From NCBI GenBank assembly GCA_913063525.1, contig CAJXYV010000014.1:1-32514 (forward strand): 32,514 bases of DNA, written 5' to 3'. This DNA is from an uncultured Verrucomicrobiota bacterium. Its GTDB lineage: Bacteria > Verrucomicrobiota > Verrucomicrobiia > Verrucomicrobiales > Akkermansiaceae. The notes under the pieces were generated by a model. The model saw nothing but the letters and a program-made list of their open reading frames with translations, made no database searches and was not told where the DNA came from. Numbering within the stretch: the stretch's first letter is position 1; each line of letters begins with the position of its first letter. The position numbers were made by a program, and so were the translations under genes. Shown in pieces: positions 1 to 8,854 of this stretch.

Positions 1-3000
1 GGCGGATCCCTCGTTCACTGCGACGCTGACTGTTCCTGTCACCGTATTGTAATTGGCTGTATCCGTCGGGGTGAACGTGTAACTTGCGGTGTAGGTGCCC
101 GCGTCAGGCGCCGTGCTCGGCGCGGTGAAGGCGAAACTTCCTGCAACCGATGCGATTCCGCCCGACAGCGTAGAACTGGCGAGTGCTTGGCCATAGGTGA
201 TCGCAGAAGCGGTGGGCTGGATTGTCACCATCGGGGTGGCCTTGGAAATCACCAGCGAGCCGCTGGCGCTGCCGGTGTAGTTGACGTCGTTGATCGTGCC
301 GACCACGGTGTAAGTTCCCGCATTCGTCGGGGCGGTGGCGGAGCCTTCGTAGGTGAAATTTACGGTCAGACCGCTAGGCGTGGTGGTTGTCGTGGCGGAT
401 TTGGCCGTGCCGTCGTAAGTCGCGGTTAGTTTCCCCAAGGTGACGCTGGCGGTGGCTTTGTTGACGGTGACGCTGGCCGAGGTGCTGGCCGTGTTGTAGT
501 TGCTGGAATCGGTCGGTGTGAAGGTCACGTTCTGGTTCGCGGTGCCTGCGTTGGGTGTCGTGCCGGGGGTCGTGAACGCGAAGGTTCCTGCGACCGAAGC
601 GGTGCCACTCGACAGGGTGGAACTGGCGAGCGTTTGGCCATAAGTGATGGCCGTGGCTGAGGGAGCCACGCTGACCGTCGGCGTCGCCTTGGTCACGGTC
701 AGGGGGACATTGGAAGTTAGTCCTCCACTGGTGGCGGTGACCTGATAAGGGCCGCCCGCCATGGTGGCGGCGAAGAGGCCGCCCGAGCTGATCGTTCCAC
801 CGCCGCTGGTGGACCATGTGACGGAGGGATTGTTGATCGTCGCTCCGAATTGATCTGCTATCGCCGCAGTGAATGATGCCGTGGCGCCGACCGCGAGCGT
901 GGTACTTGTAGGGTTGGTGGTTAGGGTCGTTGGCGTTGCGTTGACGGTGACGTTGATCGAACTAGATGCGGTGAGGCCAGGGCCGTCAGTCGCCGTGACG
1001 GTTAGTGTGTAGGAGCCAGCACGGGAGAATGTGGCAGTGCTGTTTTTTGCGGCGTTGTTGCCATTTGCTGAAAAACTGACTGCGGCGGGACTGCTGGCTG
1101 TCCAAGTATAGGCGAGGTTTGCCTCGCCCGCGTCGTCGGTGGCGGTGACTGAAAGATTGGTGCTGGTGGCGGTGACCGGGTTGGTGGCCGCAGCGGGGCC
1201 AGCGGTGATTTGCGGGGGTGTATTGTCGATGACCAAGGAGACCTGGCCCGCGATGTCGGTAGAAAGTCGAGCCGTGGTGCCGACGGGAATTCCGGTGAGG
1301 GCGACCGTACCTAACGTGAGGTTCCCGCCATAAGTAAAGAGCGGATAAATGCCGGTACTGGTGGTGGAAGCGAGGCTGATCTGGATTCCGCCAGCTAGGC
1401 TTAGATCACCCATCACGACGATAAGATCCGACGAGCTGCCGCCGCGCATTTTGATAATTGCTCCGTCAAAGTTGGCATTGCCCGCAACGCTCAAAGTGCC
1501 GGGAGTACCGCTGGAAAATCCTCTTCCTTCGAGCGTGCCGTTGCAGTTGAGGTCGGCCGTCGCGGTGCCATAGCCTGCTAGAGTCGCGCCACTGGAGAGG
1601 TTGATTGAGTCGGTGGCTAGAACTCCGCCAGTGAGTAGCAGAGAGGCGCCGCTGGCGACATTGACCGCCCCAGTGCTGTTAACTGTGCCTGTAACCGCGA
1701 GTCCTCCTTGACTGATTAGAGTGCCGCCGGCCCAAGCGCTGGTGCCCGCGAGAGTCCAGGTCCCCGCGCCTGTTTTGGTGATATTGGTCAGTGTGCTGCC
1801 AGGTGTTTGTTCGGCGATCGCCCCAGAGAAGGTCGCGCTGGTTCCTTTGCCGCCGATGACGTAAGTCAAGGCGCGTCCTCCGGTAACGCCTCCGCACAAA
1901 GTAGAGCCGGCGGCTCCGCTGAGTTCTCCGATCGAAATGGAGGTGCCTGCGCCGGCAGAGAGGATGCCGACATGCTTTAGGGTGACGCTGGTGCCTAGGT
2001 TGACGGCTGCATTTGGAAAACCATCGGGCGCATAGTTTTCTGCCATACGAAAGTCGGATCCAGTTTGCGCGGTGATGTTGATCTGTCCTGTAAACGCCGA
2101 CCAGTCGCCGTAAAAATCACCGCGGACATATTTCACTGAGACGTTGAGGGTGCCGCCGCCGGTTAGGCTGCCGCTGAGCCTGCCGCGCTGTGGGGTTTGT
2201 AAATAACCGATTTGTCCCGTTGGGACGACTAGGGAATTGGGCATCTCACCCGTATCGGTGCCGTTCGATCCGCTAGTGCCGGCCATGATGAGGGTTCCTC
2301 CATTAAAGGTGATCGCGCCGGTGCCGAGCCCCCAGCGGTTCGCCGCTTCGTTGCCGAGTTGGATGGTGCTGTCAGTGCCGATGCTGGTGCCGCCGATGTA
2401 ACTGTTGCGAGCATGATAAGTGATCGATGCCGCCGCAGCTGTGGTGGCGGTGGTGTTGGAGGCGGTAAGTGTAGTGCCGCTGATCGCAGTGATCGTAGTG
2501 CCATAAGCAAAGCCACCGCCGTTGATGGTCATTCCGACCGCCAGCCCAGTGGCATCGGTTACGGTGATTGAGTTGCTTGCTGCCGCAGTAGCGCTGCTCA
2601 CCGTGACTGTATTGGGAGTAATCGTCAGTGTATTCGTGCCGGTCTTTACCAGTGACGTGCTGCCACTGATCATGCCGTTACCTGTCCAAGTGTAAGCGCG
2701 GGTGCTATTGGTGACAACCAATGTCCGAGGCTGGAGAGTGCCGCTTAAAACGACGTCTCCTATCGTGGACGTATCATTAAAAGTCACACTGTCGAAATTG
2801 TAGAACGTGGCTGTGGGGCCACCGCTGAAATTGCCAGTTGAGTTAAGATCCCACAATCCGCCACCACTCGTGCCGGTCCAAACGATGGCTGCCGGAGCGG
2901 TGCCGCTGACGACAAGGTTGACATAGGCGGGACTTGTCCCGCTGCTCGGGTAATTCAGAGTAAACGTTTGCCGTGCGCCGGTGGGTAGGCCGACGAGGCT

Positions 3001-5979
3001 GATGCTAGGGACGGGATTGGCTGCCATCGTCGCGGCACCGTCGATGAGGTTGTAGGTGCCACTGCCAAGAACTCCATTGAGGAGGTTCACGTTAATTTTT
3101 ATGGTCGCACTATTAAGCGTGAGCGTGCCACTGCTGACCGTGATCTTATCGTTGCTGCTGGCGGTCGAGTTGCTGAGGTCGTAATTAAGGGTAGTGGTGC
3201 CAGCGAGTGTGAGACCCGCACCTGCGGTTATGGTTCCTGCGACCCCTGCGGAGGCTCCGGGTGCGACTGTGCTGCCGGTGTTTGCCGTGATCAAGGCACC
3301 GAAGCTGCCACTGCCTCCCAGCACCGCACCGCTGGCAACAGTTACCGGTGAAGAATTTAAAGCGCCGTTCACTAGCAGCGAGCCCGCGTTGACGGCTGTG
3401 CTTCCTGTATGTGTGCTGGTGCCTGTGAGAGTCCACGAGCCAGTACCAACTTTGTTGATGTTCGTGATACCAGAGCCGTTGACGATACTACCAGCAAACG
3501 TGCTGTTGTTATTGAGTGCTCCGATGCTGTAGGTGCAGGCCACCGTGCCCGTTTGCGTACCGCTAAGCTGGGTGCTCGTACCAGTTGCAGTCAGCGAACC
3601 AATGTCAAAAGCGGTGGTCGTAGAGCCATTTCGATTCATCAACTGCGCACTGCCGCTTCCTAGGTCGATTGCCACAGCGGTGCTTCCATACATCGTGTTC
3701 GAGCTGCCGCCATTCAGTCGCATTCTAACGTTGCCCGTCCCAAAATTGATGGGGCCTGTAAAGCCAGTCCAAGTGCCAGAGAGAGTCCATAAATAAGACG
3801 ATGTGCCATTGATGGTGACGGGCTGTGATCCGGTCCAATTGCCGCCCATGGTCTGTTGCGAACCGACAGTGATTGTGGTCGGAGAATTGAATTCCAAAGC
3901 ATTTCCGATCGCTGTTCCTAAAGACAAGGATCCACCATTGAGAGACATTTTACCACTTCCTGCTGCCGTATAGGAGGCTAGCGAGAGTGCTCCTTCTTCC
4001 AGCGACACGCTGCTAAAGCTGTTCGTGCCCGTGTTATTGATCGTCAATGTGCCGCTTCCACGTTTGGTCAATGTGCTCGTCGCGCTGACGCTACCCGTAC
4101 CGCTGAGGGTGTAATTTGTCGATGAATTGACATCGACGGTAGATGCTGTGACAGCACCCGGAAGATTTACCATCGGGGCCGCTGATCCGGCATCGTTAAA
4201 AGTCACTCGGTCGCCGCCACTGAAGGTGCACGGAGTGCCACTCTTGAGCCAGTTGCTGGCAGTGGTGTCCCAGTCGCCGGCATTGCCTCGCCAGTTCAGG
4301 TCGCTTGGCAGGCCGCTGTTAGTCACGCAGATGGCAAATTGTTGGGTCCACGTACTGCCATCGGCATCGGTCACAGTGAACAGGAAGCCGCCTCTGCCTG
4401 CCGAGGCTTGTGCGGTGAAAGTAACGGTCTTGTTGCCCGTGCCGCTTTGGACAGCCGTGCCGCCAGTCGTTCCACTGATCGTAAATAACGGCGTATTGCT
4501 GAAGCCTGAGGTATAGCGGCTCAGGTCGATCGTCGTAGCCGTGCTTCTCTGCAGCAGAGTGTGCGGGATTGCCATGAAGTGCAGGTATTCCTCCAGCCGA
4601 GTGTAACCTGCAGCGGTTCCTGCTGGTAAGAATGTGGTGCCAATCACCGCCGTGTTGTGATCTTGGCTGGCGGCATTCCAGCCGAGGGCCGTCTCGTAGG
4701 AATCAGGCATTCCATCTCGATCCGAGTCGATCGGTGCCGCGGTACTCGCCAGAATACCAAAACCACTGGCGCTTGCACCCGTGTCGCTTTCGCGGGTGAC
4801 GTGGAAGCGAGTCTGCGTTGTGAGTTTGTTTAGCAGGATCGTGTCGACTTCATCGCGGATGCCGCCGGAGAAACTTGAGTCGAGACGGAGGGCTCCGGCT
4901 TGGGAAGCGACTTTTTTGTAGGCGAGCAGCGGGGTGTCGATGGTTACCGCCGCGGTGGAACCCGTAAACGGCGTCGCGTTTTTATAATAGCGCGGCACGT
5001 CCGCAGTTGTGGTATAGCTGGGTACGACTTCGGCCGCATCAAACTCGCTGCCTTGTACCCGTTCATATCCTGCCGCGGTTCCGTTGAGCACGCCGTCGCC
5101 GTCGCGATCCATGAGGTTGTTGTCGAGATAGACGCTGAAGGTGGGGAGGCGTGTCGCATTGCTGTTGAGCCAGCCCTTTTCCAGCGCGTAAGTCTTGATG
5201 TTTCCCGGCGGGCAGATGAAGTAATTGCTGCGCACATTCGCCTTGAACGTCGAGGGCGTGTAGGTGTCGCCCATGATGAAGCCAATGTCCCAGTCGAAAG
5301 TGACATTGTTGATCCATTCGAGCAATCCGCTGGGCCGTGACTTCGGGTTGCGGGTGTGGTTGTGCGACCAGAGGTTGTGGTGGGCGGAGGCATGGTTTTG
5401 GTCCCACAGGCCGCCGCAGGAGTGGCTTTCGAGCCCCCACGAATTGAGCGAGTATTGCAGCGTCAGGTTTTCCGGCGGGCTGCCGTAGCTGGACATGTTT
5501 TCGTCCGTGCTGAACTCCATCGAAACGTGGTCGAGGATCGAATTGAGCGATCCGCTGTCGAGGTCGATGCAATCGCCGCCTGAGCCATATTTGCCGTGGC
5601 GGAAGCGCAGATGCCGGATGACGACATCGTCGCCCGAGATCCGGAAAAAGTTATTATAAAATCCTACGCCGTCGCCCGGTGCCGTCTGCCCAGCGATGGT
5701 GACTTTCGAAGTGGTCATTCGCGTCCCACTCGAACCGCTTGGGAGGCGGATATAGCCGCTCACGTCGAAAATAATCGTCCGTCCCGTGCTAGGCACCGTG
5801 GCGATGGCATCGGCAAACGAACCTGCACCCGAGGCGCTGAGATTGGTGACGTGATAAACATCGCCGCCACGGCCTCCGTTCGCATACGCGCCATAGCCTT
5901 CCGCGCCAGGAAACGCAGGGATTGCCGCGGCAGCGGGAAGCGCGGCGGCGAGTAGCAGGAGGGTGGATCGATAATTCAT
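1..5979 (-). CDS. Giant secreted pectate-lyase-like (parallel beta-helix) protein with autotransporter-associated (PATR) repeats, Ig-like and MBG-type repeats; 3' end beyond the window
   Basis: Minus-strand frame starting at ATG 5979..5977 translates MNYRSTLLLLAAALPAAAAIPAFPGAEGYGAYANGGRGGDVYHVTNLSASGAGSFADAI... (signal peptide plus PL1-like start), then LDHVSMEFSTDENM and SAHHNLWSHNHTRNPKSRP, then many 'GSGTLTINNTGTNSFS / KTGAGTWTLAGTSAWAGGT' PATR units and 'ITYGQTLASSTLSSGTASVAGTFAFTTPGTTPNAGT' MBG repeats. All minus ORFs listed for this region are in the other two frames, consistent with this frame being open to the window edge (1993 codons). Confidence 0.88.
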   Translation of the reverse strand, partial: MNYRSTLLLLAAALPAAAAIPAFPGAEGYGAYANGGRGGDVYHVTNLSASGAGSFADAIATVPSTGRTIIFDVSGYIRLPSGSSGTRMTTSKVTIAGQTAPGDGVGFYNNFFRISGDDVVIRHLRFRHGKYGSGGDCIDLDSGSLNSILDHVSMEFSTDENMSSYGSPPENLTLQYSLNSWGLESHSCGGLWDQNHASAHHNLWSHNHTRNPKSRPSGLLEWINNVTFDWDIGFIMGDTYTPSTFKANVRSNYFICPPGNIKTYALEKGWLNSNATRLPTFSVYLDNNLMDRDGDGVLNGTAAGYERVQGSEFDAAEVVPSYTTTADVPRYYKNATPFTGSTAAVTIDTPLLAYKKVASQAGALRLDSSFSGGIRDEVDTILLNKLTTQTRFHVTRESDTGASASGFGILASTAAPIDSDRDGMPDSYETALGWNAASQDHNTAVIGTTFLPAGTAAGYTRLEEYLHFMAIPHTLLQRSTATTIDLSRYTSGFSNTPLFTISGTTGGTAVQSGTGNKTVTFTAQASAGRGGFLFTVTDADGSTWTQQFAICVTNSGLPSDLNWRGNAGDWDTTASNWLKSGTPCTFSGGDRVTFNDAGSAAPMVNLPGAVTASTVDVNSSTNYTLSGTGSVSATSTLTKRGSGTLTINNTGTNSFSSVSLEEGALSLASYTAAGSGKMSLNGGSLSLGTAIGNALEFNSPTTITVGSQQTMGGNWTGSQPVTINGTSSYLWTLSGTWTGFTGPINFGTGNVRMRLNGGSSNTMYGSTAVAIDLGSGSAQLMNRNGSTTTAFDIGSLTATGTSTQLSGTQTGTVACTYSIGALNNNSTFAGSIVNGSGITNINKVGTGSWTLTGTSTHTGSTAVNAGSLLVNGALNSSPVTVASGAVLGGSGSFGALITANTGSTVAPGASAGVAGTITAGAGLTLAGTTTLNYDLSNSTASSNDKITVSSGTLTLNSATIKINVNLLNGVLGSGTYNLIDGAATMAANPVPSISLVGLPTGARQTFTLNYPSSGTSPAYVNLVVSGTAPAAIVWTGTSGGGLWDLNSTGNFSGGPTATFYNFDSVTFNDTSTIGDVVLSGTLQPRTLVVTNSTRAYTWTGNGMISGSTSLVKTGTNTLTITPNTVTVSSATAAASNSITVTDATGLAVGMTINGGGFAYGTTITAISGTTLTASNTTATTAAAASITYHARNSYIGGTSIGTDSTIQLGNEAANRWGLGTGAITFNGGTLIMAGTSGSNGTDTGEMPNSLVVPTGQIGYLQTPQRGRLSGSLTGGGTLNVSVKYVRGDFYGDWSAFTGQINITAQTGSDFRMAENYAPDGFPNAAVNLGTSVTLKHVGILSAGAGTSISIGELSGAAGSTLCGGVTGGRALTYVIGGKGTSATFSGAIAEQTPGSTLTNITKTGAGTWTLAGTSAWAGGTLISQGGLAVTGTVNSTGAVNVASGASLLLTGGVLATDSINLSSGATLAGYGTATADLNCNGTLEGRGFSSGTPGTLSVAGNANFDGAIIKMRGGSSSDLIVVMGDLSLAGGIQISLASTTSTGIYPLFTYGGNLTLGTVALTGIPVGTTARLSTDIAGQVSLVIDNTPPQITAGPAAATNPVTATSTNLSVTATDDAGEANLAYTWTASSPAAVSFSANGNNAAKNSTATFSRAGSYTLTVTATDGPGLTASSSINVTVNATPTTLTTNPTSTTLAVGATASFTAAIADQFGATINNPSVTWSTSGGGTISSGGLFAATMAGGPYQVTATSGGLTSNVPLTVTKATPTVSVAPSATAITYGQTLASSTLSSGTASVAGTFAFTTPGTTPNAGTANQNVTFTPTDSSNYNTASTSASVTVNKATASVTLGKLTATYDGTAKSATTTTTPSGLTVNFTYEGSATAPTNAGTYTVVGTINDVNYTGSASGSLVISKATPMVTIQPTASAITYGQALASSTLSGGIASVAGSFAFTAPSTAPDAGTYTASYTFTPTDTANYNTVTGTVSVAVNEGSA

Positions 5980-8201
5980 GGGTTGGTGCGGAATGGGGCT
6001 GCGGGCAGGCCTTCGGAATTGTACAAATTGGCGCCTGCCGGGTTGTCGGCCCAAGCATAGCGGACGGAAACCGGATTGGCGATGGAAGAAGCGGAAACGA
6101 TCACGCTGTCACCCTCGATCACGGCATCCGCCCAGACATACTTGCCGTCCGCCCCTGCGATTGCGAATTGCTGCAAGGCACCGTCTTTCGCGATGAGTCC
6201 ACCGCCTGCATGGTCAAACTTGACGCGGATGCGGCCATTTTCGACCGCGCTTTCGCGATAGGTCGGGCCACTCGCCTCGCCCTTTTTGCCATAAGTTCCG
6301 GCCAATGCCAGCCCCGCCAAGCGCTTGCCGACATCCAGTTTGTTGGGCGGGTGCACGTTCTTTTCATCGCCGATGTCCAGCGTCACGGCCATGCCCGTCT
6401 GGGGAATGGTTAGCGCTTTCGCCTGAGCCTCGCGCATCTCGGCGATCTGGCCGCCACCGCCGGCTTCTTTTGGCGGCGCTTTATAAGCCGCCAGCTGGAC
6501 GAAGTAAAATGGCAGTCCCGGATTTCCCCACTGCGCCCGCCAATCTTCGATCAACGTCTGCTGCAGCTCGGCATAGAGATTGCGGCTGTTGAGATTCGAC
6601 TCGCCCTGATACCAGATTGCCCCGCGAATGCCGTAGGGCGCGATCGGCGCGATCATGCCATTGTGCAAGACGGCGGGGTTGTGCTGGTCTTGGAATGGAT
6701 CGGGATTTCTGGGGCCTTTGCCTTTTTTGGGTTGGGCCAGCGCGGTACCGTAAGTGAGAAACTGCTTCGGATCGTCGCGGAAAGCCAAGGCCTTCTTGCC
6801 CAGCGCCTCCATCAAGCCCTTGAACTGTGGGTGTGCCACCAGCGTCTCGCTGCGGATCCATGCTTCGACCGTGCTCGCGCCAAACGCGCAGGTCACCAGT
6901 CCCACCGGCACCTTCAGATTTTCCTGCAGTGCCCGTCCGAAATAATACGCCACCGCCGAAAAATCTCCCGCCGTCTGTGGCGAACACACAGCCCACGCAC
7001 CTGCCACCTCGCGTTGTGGAAACTCATACATCGCCCACTCCGCCGTGTACATCCGCAATCGCGGATGATCCGCCGCCGCCACTTCCTTTTCCCAATCCAC
7101 CGCCCCCGCAAACGAGCGCTTTGGCGTCTTTGCTAGCGAAAAATCCATGTTCGACTGGCCCGCGCACAACCAAACTTCGCCGATCATTACATCGGAAAAT
7201 GTCCGTCGCGCTGCACCTGCCACCACTTCTAACTGGAATGGCCCACCCGCCATCAGCGGGGGCAATTCGGCTTTCCAACGGCGATCATCGGCTGCCGTTG
7301 CCGTTGCCGATTTTCCAGCCAGAGTGATTTGTACCACCGTGCCAGCCGGCGCCGTTCCCCAAACCGGGATCGGCGAAGCCTGTTGCAACACCAGATGATC
7401 CGAAAAAATCGTCGGCAACCATAAGTCTGCGGGTAGCAGGGCTTTCGCAAGGTCGCAGCCTTTTAGCTCGCGGATTGCTTCCGCCATCGCGGCCGCATTG
7501 TACGCCGCGCCGACGGGCCCCGTGTGGGTGTGGTCCGTCCCCGCAAACAGCGCCGCGGTCTTTTCCGGTCCCATTTGCTCATAGCGGTCTGCCAGCCGAT
7601 TGTTGAAATCAATAAACGCCGCGTGTTCCTGCGCCGCCACCTGCTTGGCCCAGCCGCCGAAACTGTCATCCGAGCGGCCGATCTTGCCGTCCTTCCACAG
7701 ATTCCGCGGGATCAACGAAACCACGATCGGCGTCGCACCTTTGCTCTTCGCCTCGGTGATCAATTTCCGTAAGTACCAGCCGAAACTCTGCACCGTCTCC
7801 GGCTGTTGGTCAGTGACGCGGACAATCGACTCCGCATTTTCCCCGATGCCCGGCAGAGATGCGCGGCAGCGCTCGTCGTTCAGCTTGCCGTTATCGTTGT
7901 GGCCGAACTGCATCAGCACAAAGTCACCCGGCTTCAAGTGCGCCATCACCGCATCCCAGCGGCCTTGCGTCAAAAAGGTCCGGCTGCTGCGCCCGCCGAT
8001 TGCTCGATTGATAACGGTGATCTTGGCGGGATCAAACTCGCTGACCAGCGGATCCCCCCAGCCCATCTGGCCGGCCGTGCCGTTGCGTACCGTCGAATCT
8101 CCAATAAGGTACAAGGTCGGTTTCGCCCAGCAGCAGGCGATCGCCGCCCACGTGGCAAATAAAGTGATGGTGATCCAGCGCAATGACATTGCAAACATCA
8201 T
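5976..8201 (-). CDS. Double SGNH-hydrolase esterase: N-terminal rhamnogalacturonan-acetylesterase-like domain and C-terminal sialate O-acetylesterase (SASA)-like domain
   Basis: 741 aa; signal-like N-terminus; YLIGDSTV, QFGHNDN and GTDHTHTG motifs (first SGNH module); second module with WLCAGQSNMDFS and IWYQGESN. Stop overlaps the next start (ATGA). Confidence 0.85.
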   Translation of the reverse strand: MMFAMSLRWITITLFATWAAIACCWAKPTLYLIGDSTVRNGTAGQMGWGDPLVSEFDPAKITVINRAIGGRSSRTFLTQGRWDAVMAHLKPGDFVLMQFGHNDNGKLNDERCRASLPGIGENAESIVRVTDQQPETVQSFGWYLRKLITEAKSKGATPIVVSLIPRNLWKDGKIGRSDDSFGGWAKQVAAQEHAAFIDFNNRLADRYEQMGPEKTAALFAGTDHTHTGPVGAAYNAAAMAEAIRELKGCDLAKALLPADLWLPTIFSDHLVLQQASPIPVWGTAPAGTVVQITLAGKSATATAADDRRWKAELPPLMAGGPFQLEVVAGAARRTFSDVMIGEVWLCAGQSNMDFSLAKTPKRSFAGAVDWEKEVAAADHPRLRMYTAEWAMYEFPQREVAGAWAVCSPQTAGDFSAVAYYFGRALQENLKVPVGLVTCAFGASTVEAWIRSETLVAHPQFKGLMEALGKKALAFRDDPKQFLTYGTALAQPKKGKGPRNPDPFQDQHNPAVLHNGMIAPIAPYGIRGAIWYQGESNLNSRNLYAELQQTLIEDWRAQWGNPGLPFYFVQLAAYKAPPKEAGGGGQIAEMREAQAKALTIPQTGMAVTLDIGDEKNVHPPNKLDVGKRLAGLALAGTYGKKGEASGPTYRESAVENGRIRVKFDHAGGGLIAKDGALQQFAIAGADGKYVWADAVIEGDSVIVSASSIANPVSVRYAWADNPAGANLYNSEGLPAAPFRTNP

Positions 8202-8318
8202 CGCCCCAAAGCTGATTCCTGTCGTTCACCCGAATGGGTTAATCCGGACCGGGATTTTGGCCTGCTTTCCCGCCTAAATCCTTGTGCTTGCGAGGTTTTT
8301 TTGCAGCATCGGAGAGCG

Positions 8319-8391
8319 TGGAGCATAGGAGATTCGAACTCCTGACCTTTTCATTGCGAACGAAACGCTCTACCAACTGAGCTAATGCCCC
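8319..8391 (-). tRNA. tRNA-Ala (anticodon CGC)
   Basis: Reverse complement GGGGCATTAGCTCAGTTGGTAGAGCGTTTCGTTCGCAATGAAAAGGTCAGGAGTTCGAATCTCCTATGCTCCA folds as a cloverleaf: 7-bp acceptor with G3:U70, D-arm GCTC/GAGC, anticodon loop TTCGCAA, T-arm AGGAG-TTCGAAT-CTCCT. CCA not encoded. Confidence 0.93.
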
Positions 8392-8854
8392 TTCACGACT
8401 CTGCCCCCCTACTTTTCACTTTGGGGTCGTGCTCGCAAGCCAGAAGTTCGGCAGAAAAACAACGGGTGTGGCGAGGTTTTCGAGCTGGAGGGCGAAGTGG
8501 CTGTTTTCGAGCCGGGAGATGCCGACGAGCGGGTGTTTGGGCAGGAGTGGTATTTGGCAATCGCGGACTACGGTGTTTTGGATGAAGCGAAACGCGCGGC
8601 GGAGGCACACGCGCCACAAGCGGAGGCACACGAGCCCCAAGTGAGGTCGCGTGTCCAACGACACTCCCCCTCTTCGATCTCGTTCATTTACCGCTGATGC
8701 TGAACAAATGGGTTGACGAGAGTTCGCACAAGGCACGAAGAAACGTATAGTTGGAGCGAGATTTTATCTTCGTCCTTTCGTGTGAGTCAGAAAGCTGATG
8801 GGTGTTGCTGCATTCTGCGCGCATCTCGCATCTCAGCTTTCAGAGTTTCCAATT

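Noticed and set aside
3194-3532. Plus-strand ORFs in 1..5900 (for example 3194..3532, 4127..4516, 4900..5340)
   Set aside because: All lie antisense to the continuous open minus frame of the PATR/lyase giant; short and compositionally biased.
1-4500. Possible CRISPR-like or satellite repeats
   Set aside because: The repetition reflects degenerate protein repeats (PATR, MBG) with variable spacing; there are no uniform repeat-spacer units.
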